A DNA stretch of 9,069 nt from Candidatus Peribacteraceae bacterium (lineage in GTDB: Bacteria; Patescibacteriota; Gracilibacteria; Peribacterales; Peribacteraceae): the NCBI GenBank assembly GCA_028717505.1, contig JAQUNQ010000044.1, positions 1 through 9,069 on the forward strand, written 5' to 3'. This document shows positions 5,036 through 9,069 of this stretch, piece after piece. Every line of letters begins with the position of its first letter. Position 1 is the first letter of the stretch. A program made the position numbers and the translations under genes. Under the pieces are notes generated by a model. The model made no database searches. It was not told the origin of the DNA and saw nothing but the letters and a program-made list of their open reading frames with translations.

Positions 5036-7084
5036 TCATCCGTTCCACTTGTGCCACGGCATCTCCAGCTCATCGAGTGGCACATCGTCGATGGAGATGG
5101 ACTTCGCGATCGTCTCTGCGGACTTCCTGAGCCCTTTGCGCAGCAACTTCCGGAGGAGGAAGCCGGCGATGGACAGCACGATGAGACCGCCCGCTGCGGT
5201 CATCCCTGCTTCCTTTGAGTGCATGCTCATGAAACTCAGGCGCTTGCAGTCCTGCGTGCAGAAAGAGCCGCCATCGCACTCCTCGCCGCGGTCCACCACG
5301 TTGTCTCCACAGGAAGCGCTGCGGCAGCTCGCGCGGCAGGCGTTCGGCCGCGTATCCGCATTGCGATCGCCGTTGTCGCACTCCTCCCCGGGATCCACGA
5401 CACCATTCCCGCACTGCTCCAGAACACATTCGGCGTTACAACCATCTCCCGATGAAGTGTTGCCATCATCACACTGTTCCGCCCCCTCCCGCACACCATT
5501 CCCACAGACAGGGAGACGACAGGTATTCGGACAGGCGTCGTCGTTGACGGCATTGCCGTCATCGCACTGCTCCATTCCTTCCCGAATGGCATCCCCACAG
5601 CGTGGGAGCAGGCAGTCATTGGGGCAGGCATCCGTATTGATCCTGTTCCCGTCATCGCACTCCTCCCCCGCCTGTTCGGTGCCATCGCCGCACGCGGCGA
5701 GACGACAGATGTTCGAGCAGGAATCCGTATTGATCCTGTTCCCGTCATCGCACTCCTCCCCCACCTGCACAAATCCGTCGGAGCAGACAGCCTTCCGGCA
5801 TGCATTCGTGCAATCGTCGGTGTTGTTCTGGTTCCCATCGTCGCACTCCTCCCCGCTCTGCAGATCCCCGTCCCCGCACCGCGTGAGCACGCAGTCATTC
5901 GAGCAACCATCCGTATCGACACGGTTGCCATCGTCACACTGCTCGGAGCCCTCCCGCACTCCATCACCGCACACGGCCAGCCTGCAATCACTTGGGCAGT
6001 TGTCGTAATCGTTCTGATTCCCATCGTCGCACTCCTCCATCCCCTCGCGAATGCCGTTCCCGCAGAGAGAAGCGCGGCAGTTATTCGGGCACAGGTCGCG
6101 GTCGTTTGAATTCCCGTCATCACACTGCTCGGTGCCCTCCCGAATACCATCGCCGCATAGGGCCGGTTTGCAGTCGTTCGGGCACTCATCGTCATTGTTC
6201 CTGTTCCCGTCATCGCACTCCTCCATCCCCTCCTTCACCCCATCGCCGCACACCGCCACTTTGCAATCATTCGGGCAGAGATCCTCCGTGTTCCGATTCC
6301 CGTCATCGCACTCCTCCCCCACCTGAAGAATAGCATCCCCGCACCTTGGGAGCGTGCAGAGATTCGTGCAATCATCCATGGTATCGCGGTTCCCGTCATC
6401 GCACTCCTCGGCCCCCTCCACCTTCCCATCCCCACAGAGCGCCGATGCCGCCTCATGGATCGCCGCACCTTCCGACGCGGGCACAGAGGAAACGGCAGAA
6501 GCTTGAGAGCCGCTCCCCGCATCCGTTTCAACGAGATCCGTCGTGAGGAGCGACTGGGGGACCGTCTCGATCACGGAGGGCGGCGAAGCCACCCCGTTCT
6601 TGCATGCCTCGAGGAACTTCCACTGACATCCTCCCGTACAGACATTTTTCAGATCGCACTGCGGCGGGGAGCAGACCCGCCCACACGTTCCCACCTGAAA
6701 CCGGAGTTCCGTCGAGAGATTGCCCTCCTCATCGAGCACGTACACCTCCTCCGCCGGCGGTTCACACTCCTCTCCCGTCACCGCGGAGACGATGCCATCC
6801 CCGCAGTAGAGCGAATGGCAGCTCTCCGTACAGTCGCTGATGCCGTTGAAGCGTCCCTGATCGCACTCTTCGTCCGCATCCAGAATGGCATTCCCGCACT
6901 TCAAGCTGACAGAACTGGTATTCGATGAGGCGGAGGAACGCGTGGGGCAACCGGGATAGCCATAGGGTTTGCCGACGCAGTCCGACGTCTGCTGCGCGAG
7001 ACTGTGGGTCCAGACGGCGGTCACGAGGAGGAAGACACTGAGAATCCCCGCATACGCGACACTGCTGACTGTTTTTGTGTGCAT
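5036..7084 (-). CDS. Membrane-anchored surface protein with DUF4215-type cysteine repeats
   Basis: The product has 682 residues counted from ATG 7084. A signal peptide (1-30) ends at SLA|QQ. Then follow a first Cys-rich unit (63-93) and a divergent, longer unit with extra cysteines and a Ser/Ala/Thr-rich linker (94-216). Next are eleven near-regular 31-residue repeats (217-557), a longer 34-residue unit and a partial one (558-613), one membrane helix (about 626-645), and a basic cytoplasmic tail (RKLLRKGLRK...) ending PWHKWNG. Each regular repeat reads CGDG...EECDDGN...D.C.N.C, with Cys at 1, 12, 23 and 27. This is the Myxococcus-type cysteine-rich repeat (DUF4215), known on bacterial surface proteins; the DDGN...D string could bind Ca2+, which is inference. 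A rigid disulfide-braced stalk on the outer face is likely. A GTG at 7102 is in frame, but a TAGAAT -10 overlaps that extension, so ATG 7084 is preferred. Its neighbours upstream are rsmH-ftsL. Confidence 0.88.
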   Translation of the reverse strand: MHTKTVSSVAYAGILSVFLLVTAVWTHSLAQQTSDCVGKPYGYPGCPTRSSASSNTSSVSLKCGNAILDADEECDQGRFNGISDCTESCHSLYCGDGIVSAVTGEECEPPAEEVYVLDEEGNLSTELRFQVGTCGRVCSPPQCDLKNVCTGGCQWKFLEACKNGVASPPSVIETVPQSLLTTDLVETDAGSGSQASAVSSVPASEGAAIHEAASALCGDGKVEGAEECDDGNRDTMDDCTNLCTLPRCGDAILQVGEECDDGNRNTEDLCPNDCKVAVCGDGVKEGMEECDDGNRNNDDECPNDCKPALCGDGIREGTEQCDDGNSNDRDLCPNNCRASLCGNGIREGMEECDDGNQNDYDNCPSDCRLAVCGDGVREGSEQCDDGNRVDTDGCSNDCVLTRCGDGDLQSGEECDDGNQNNTDDCTNACRKAVCSDGFVQVGEECDDGNRINTDSCSNICRLAACGDGTEQAGEECDDGNRINTDACPNDCLLPRCGDAIREGMEQCDDGNAVNDDACPNTCRLPVCGNGVREGAEQCDDGNTSSGDGCNAECVLEQCGNGVVDPGEECDNGDRNADTRPNACRASCRSASCGDNVVDRGEECDGGSFCTQDCKRLSFMSMHSKEAGMTAAGGLIVLSIAGFLLRKLLRKGLRKSAETIAKSISIDDVPLDELEMPWHKWNG
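5414..6436 (-). repeat. Coding tandem array, 11 units of 93 bp
   Basis: Eleven consecutive 93-bp units encode the 31-residue Cys repeats. On the plus strand the most constant stretch reads close to TTCCCGTCATCGCACTCCTC in each unit (the antisense of ...EECDDGN). Other positions vary freely, including synonymous changes, so the array is old or diversified rather than freshly duplicated. Units differ at residues 5-10, 17-22 and 28-31. Units 9 and 10 of the protein-order repeats share the string ECDDGNRINTD, hinting at a more recent local duplication or conversion. Confidence 0.93.
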
Positions 7085-7092
7085 ATCCGGGT

Positions 7093-7101
7093 ATTCTATC
7101 A
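7093..7101 (-). promoter_or_regulatory. Extended -10 of the Cys-repeat gene
   Basis: The minus strand reads TGATAGAAT, an extended -10 with 5 of 6 hexamer matches, ending 8 nt before ATG 7084. There is no recognisable -35. It gives the Cys-repeat gene its own promoter in the 85-nt gap after ftsL and argues against the GTG start at 7102, which would lie upstream of the predicted transcript start. Confidence 0.6.
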
Positions 7102-7169
7102 CATTTTCTCATTCTCGGGGAGTCCTCCGGTCCTTGCAGAGAATTATTTTTATGTCGCTGTAATCAAGC

Positions 7170-7523
7170 CTATTGCCGTGGCATCACTGCCACTGTCGTG
7201 TCCTGTTGCGTATAGATGGGTTTTCTGGCCGGAAGCATCGCCTGCACGATCTTATCTTCCTCCAGATTCTTCAGGGCCTGCGCCTCCGCCACCTGCATAT
7301 TCAGGACCTCCTGCTCGAGGAGGAGCCGCGAGCGCTCGCGCTCCAGCGTACGCAGCATGTACCCCTTCGTCGCATTGGCATTTTGATGGAAGAGGATGAG
7401 CAACGCGAGGAGCAGGATGAGCGAGCCAATGGACACCATGAGCAGGATGGTGCTCTGGTTCACCAGTCTTCCGAGGGAGGACCGGCTGGGGAGAACCTGT
7501 GAGGACGAGGACAGTTCGGGCAC
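7170..7523 (-). CDS. ftsL: FtsL/DivIC-like cell-division membrane protein
   Basis: FtsL-type proteins are single-pass membrane proteins that join the divisome and help recruit or activate septal wall synthesis. From GTG 7523 the product has 117 residues: a short N-terminal segment (PELSSSSQVLPSRSSLGRLVNQ), one helix (about 25-46, ILLMVSIGSLILLLALLILF), then the family-like region NATKGYMLRTLERERSRLLL followed by LNMQVAEAQALKNLEEDKIVQAM (coiled coil, about 50-96), and a short tail. Identification rests on topology, size, the TKGY..R.LE.ER pattern and position directly after rsmH, not on a strict motif. The start is uncertain: the frame is open to GTG 7601, which would overlap rsmH by 50 nt. 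GTG 7523 clears the rsmH stop by 28 nt. A TACACT box (7536-7541) just upstream may be an internal promoter. The usual next gene, ftsI, is absent. Confidence 0.78.
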   Translation of the reverse strand: MPELSSSSQVLPSRSSLGRLVNQSTILLMVSIGSLILLLALLILFHQNANATKGYMLRTLERERSRLLLEQEVLNMQVAEAQALKNLEEDKIVQAMLPARKPIYTQQDTTVAVMPRQ

Positions 7524-7551
7524 GTGACTCTGGGGAGTGTAGCAGAGAAGA

Positions 7552-8463
7552 TCAGTGAGGGGATATGGAAGCAACTCTTCGAAGGGCACGGAGGTGAGCA
7601 CTCCGCGCGCGGGGATTCTCTCTCACTTCATCGGGCTCAGGTGCGAGCGGCTTCCGGGTGAGGAGTGCGAAGCGCGCAGGCACGCTCACCGCGCCCGTCT
7701 CCGTATCCTTCTCCGGAAGGGAGAGGCTCCGGAAGGCCTGCTTGACGAGGCGATCCTCGAGCGAGTGGTAAGAGAGGACCACCATGCGCCCGCCTTCGCG
7801 GAGGAGCTCCGGTCCAGCCTGCAGGAGAACTTCGAGGGCATGGAGCTCATCATTAATCGCGATGCGGAGCGCCTGGAAGACCTGCGGCAGCACCGACGGG
7901 GCACGCCACCCGCAAGCGGCTTCGACACAGCGCTTGAGGTCGAATGTCGTTCGCACTTCCCCCGTTGCCATGCAAACTGCAATGCGACGGGCTCCCCGTA
8001 CTTCGCCATACTCGCGGAGGACACGGACGATGTCTGCCTCCGAAGCACGAGCGAGCCATGCGGCAGCCGTCTGCCCGCTGGTGCGGTCGTAGCGCAGATC
8101 GAGGGGGACCTCCTCGCGGAAGGTGAAGCCACGCTTGGGATCATCCACGTGCGGCGAGCTCAAGCCCAGATCCGCGAAGAGGACATCCACCTGGGGGAGC
8201 TGGAGCGCGGGAAGCTCGCGGAAATTCCCATGGTGGAACTCCTTTTGGCAAGAGAAGTGCGCGAGGCGCTCCTCCGCGCTGCGGAGATTCTCCGCGTCGG
8301 CATCGAGGCCGATGAACCTCCCGTCCCGCCCGATACGCTCCAGAAAAGCGGCGGCATGTCCGCCCAGTCCCAGCGTCACATCGAGGACAATCTCGCCGGG
8401 CTGCGGATCACTGAGAGAGAGAACCGAATTGAGAAGGACCGGTGTGTGCGTGAGCGCACTCAT
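7552..8463 (-). CDS. rsmH: 16S rRNA (cytosine1402-N4)-methyltransferase
   Basis: RsmH (MraW) uses S-adenosylmethionine to N4-methylate C1402 of 16S rRNA in the ribosome decoding centre. The 303 residues match the family length. Motifs: THTPVLLNSVL (5-15), the SAM site VLDVTLGLGGHAAAFLE (26-42), GLDADAENL (52-60), FADLGLSSPHVDDPKRGFTF (96-115), PLDLRYD (120-126; PLDMRMD is usual), YGEVRGARRIA (152-162), QVFQALRIAINDEL (194-207), SYHSLEDRLVKQAF (231-244) and the C-terminal RKPL...NPRARSAHLRA (270-293). ATG 8463 gives the standard MS..HTPVLL start. It heads an rsmH-ftsL pair as in dcw clusters; mraZ, which often precedes it, is missing, and a divergent transpeptidase gene lies upstream instead. 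TTGAAG-16 nt-TACACT ends 6 nt before ATG, so the mRNA may be leaderless. Confidence 0.97.
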   Translation of the reverse strand: MSALTHTPVLLNSVLSLSDPQPGEIVLDVTLGLGGHAAAFLERIGRDGRFIGLDADAENLRSAEERLAHFSCQKEFHHGNFRELPALQLPQVDVLFADLGLSSPHVDDPKRGFTFREEVPLDLRYDRTSGQTAAAWLARASEADIVRVLREYGEVRGARRIAVCMATGEVRTTFDLKRCVEAACGWRAPSVLPQVFQALRIAINDELHALEVLLQAGPELLREGGRMVVLSYHSLEDRLVKQAFRSLSLPEKDTETGAVSVPARFALLTRKPLAPEPDEVRENPRARSAHLRALRRVASISPH

Positions 8464-8469
8464 TTATCC

Positions 8470-8497
8470 AGTGTATGCAGAACGAAACGCACTTCAA
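8470..8497 (-). promoter_or_regulatory. Candidate promoter of rsmH-ftsL
   Basis: The minus strand has TTGAAG (8497-8492, 4 of 6), a 16-nt spacer and TACACT (8475-8470, 4 of 6). The -10 ends 6 nt before the ATG, so transcription would begin at or next to the start codon. A second possible -10, TACAAT within the palindrome TTGTATACAA (minus, 8536-8531), lies farther upstream and would give a leader of about 60 nt. Confidence 0.5.
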
Positions 8498-8600
8498 CGC
8501 TTTGGCCTTGCTGCGAAGGGAGAGGGTGACATTGTATACAAAAGTTGATCATGCCTTCGTCGGAAGCTTCCTTTCCTGAACAATGAGCCTATTTAATAAA

Positions 8601-8628
8601 TTGACATAGATAATTACACTGTCAAAAT
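8601..8628 (+). promoter_or_regulatory. Candidate promoter of the L,D-transpeptidase gene
   Basis: A perfect -35 hexamer TTGACA (8601-8606), a 16-nt spacer, then CAAAAT (8623-8628, 4 of 6). The -10 ends 8 nt before TTG 8637. The region is strongly AT-rich compared with its surroundings. TTGACA also forms an inverted repeat with TGTCAA at 8620-8625, so an operator or an opposing -35 may be built into the same bases. Confidence 0.55.
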
Positions 8629-8636
8629 ATCTTACT

Positions 8637-9069
8637 TTGGCTCTCATAAGCGCTTCCACGTTGGGCATCCTGCTCAGCGCATCGGCCTTTCTCTCGGTTC
8701 CGGTCCAACCGGTCCCCCACCAGATTTCCCTCCAGGAATGGGCGGTGGAACAGGGGGACCACCTCGTCGCTGACACGAAGGAAAATACGGGATTTCTCAT
8801 TCACCCGGATGGTCGCTACATCAGCTTTCCCATCGTTACGGGACGACGCTCGCACGTCTGTTACATCGGACGTTGCTACAACGCCACGACTCCCGCGCGG
8901 CAGTGGGTGGTGCAATCGCGGCACATCAAAGGAGACCACATCACCTTTGGCCCGAGCGGCCGCTTCCTGCGCCTCTATCATCAGGGAGAGCAGACTGCCT
9001 ATGGCATTCATGAGTACGCCTACGAGGAGCAGATGTTCGGGGACGAGATCCGCTTCAAGAGCATGGGAT
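8637..9069 (+). CDS. Exported L,D-transpeptidase-like protein (YkuD fold), 3' truncated
   Basis: L,D-transpeptidases crosslink peptidoglycan (3-3 links) or attach proteins to it, outside the membrane, using a catalytic Cys. From TTG 8637, 144 residues are visible: a hydrophobic signal segment (MALISASTLGILLSASAFLS), then DTKENTGFLIHPDGRYISFPIVTGR, TPARQWVVQS (85-94), GRFLRLYHQGEQTAYGIHEY (108-127) and FGDEIRFKSMG (134-144). YGIH with 16 residues between its His and SMG fits the family pattern H-X14-17-[ST]-H-G-C, with Met in place of the second His. The window ends on the first base (T) of the next codon, where the catalytic Cys is expected. The start is uncertain: TAG at 8607 closes the frame and no ATG follows it before the signal peptide; TTG 8637, CTG 8619 (MSKYLTLALIS..., with a basic residue) or ATT 8613 are the options. 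Divergent from rsmH. Confidence 0.78.
   Translation, partial: MALISASTLGILLSASAFLSVPVQPVPHQISLQEWAVEQGDHLVADTKENTGFLIHPDGRYISFPIVTGRRSHVCYIGRCYNATTPARQWVVQSRHIKGDHITFGPSGRFLRLYHQGEQTAYGIHEYAYEEQMFGDEIRFKSMG

Noticed and set aside
5049..6333. Long plus-strand frames rich in Ser/Pro/His opposite the Cys-repeat gene
   Set aside because: They are antisense shadows of the 93-bp repeat (a frame-locked GC-rich repeat stays open in several frames) and show no signal, domain or promoter.
5414..6436. Regular 93-bp periodicity that could suggest a CRISPR or satellite array
   Set aside because: There is no constant repeat with unrelated spacers; the period is a coding 31-residue repeat in one open frame with conserved Cys codons.
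7112..7147. ATTCTC...GAGAAT inverted repeat followed by TATTTTTATG on the plus strand, as a terminator
   Set aside because: The 6-bp stem spans a long interior with only a GGAG/CTCC pair, and no plus-strand gene ends nearby; on the minus strand the T tract is on the wrong side.
7524..7601. GTG 7601 as the FtsL start, overlapping rsmH by 50 nt
   Set aside because: Not excluded, but the added residues (LTSVPFEELLPYPLTD...) look like out-of-frame rsmH coding and are unlike an FtsL N terminus; GTG 7523 gives usual size and no overlap.
7555..8529. Plus-strand 324-residue frame opposite rsmH
   Set aside because: rsmH on the minus strand carries all family motifs; the plus frame is a high-GC shadow without domain features.
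8607..8609. Recoding of the in-frame TAG upstream of the transpeptidase as a sense codon
   Set aside because: Other genes in the window behave under the standard code, and alternative non-ATG starts plus a promoter at this site explain the frame without recoding.

Overview
The window suggests a small-genome bacterium, probably of the Candidate Phyla Radiation and perhaps near the Peribacteria/Peregrinibacteria. That lineage call is inference from gene content and style, not from a marker tree. Pointers are a moderately GC-rich genome with AT-rich promoters, compact core genes, many short secreted or membrane proteins of unknown function, a bacterial PH-domain membrane protein, a DUF4215-type cysteine-repeat protein, and an L,D-transpeptidase with an SMG motif. 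The pyk, rsmH and cysteine-repeat genes end at TGA in the expected places, so the standard code applies and the UGA=Gly code of Absconditabacteria/Gracilibacteria does not.

Layout. Positions 1-1050 (minus) hold pyrH followed by frr, the usual nucleotide/translation pair; frr runs off the left edge. A tRNA-Arg(UCU) diverges from pyrH at 1123-1199 and is followed by a string of stem-loops. Positions 1412-2827 (plus) carry a 76-residue two-helix membrane protein, an overlapping PH-domain membrane protein, and a secreted coiled-coil protein. Next come a tyrosine-rich secreted protein (2898-3290) closed by a strong terminator, then pyruvate kinase (3403-4830). Positions 4831-5035 are gene-free and hold three consecutive inverted repeats. 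Positions 5036-7084 (minus) encode a 682-residue membrane-anchored protein with eleven 31-residue cysteine repeats. Positions 7170-8463 (minus) hold rsmH and a small FtsL-like division protein, the start of a dcw-type cluster but without mraZ upstream or ftsI next. Divergent from rsmH, an exported L,D-transpeptidase starts near 8637 and is cut off by the right edge at the expected catalytic Cys.

Two cross-cutting observations stand out. First, no start codon in the window has a convincing Shine-Dalgarno sequence, and candidate -10 boxes lie only 6-11 nt upstream of the start codon of eight genes, which predicts leaderless or near-leaderless mRNAs. Second, the hairpins after tRNA-Arg and after pyk share the same arms (AAGGAAACCTT ... 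CGGTTTCCTC), which suggests a genome-wide terminator or repeat family.

Functionally, much of the window concerns the cell envelope: rsmH-ftsL and the transpeptidase for division and wall, plus several exported proteins of unknown role. I see no defence system, mobile element, CRISPR array or biosynthetic cluster. The least explained items are the tyrosine-rich secreted protein, the cysteine-repeat surface protein and the structured intergenic DNA.
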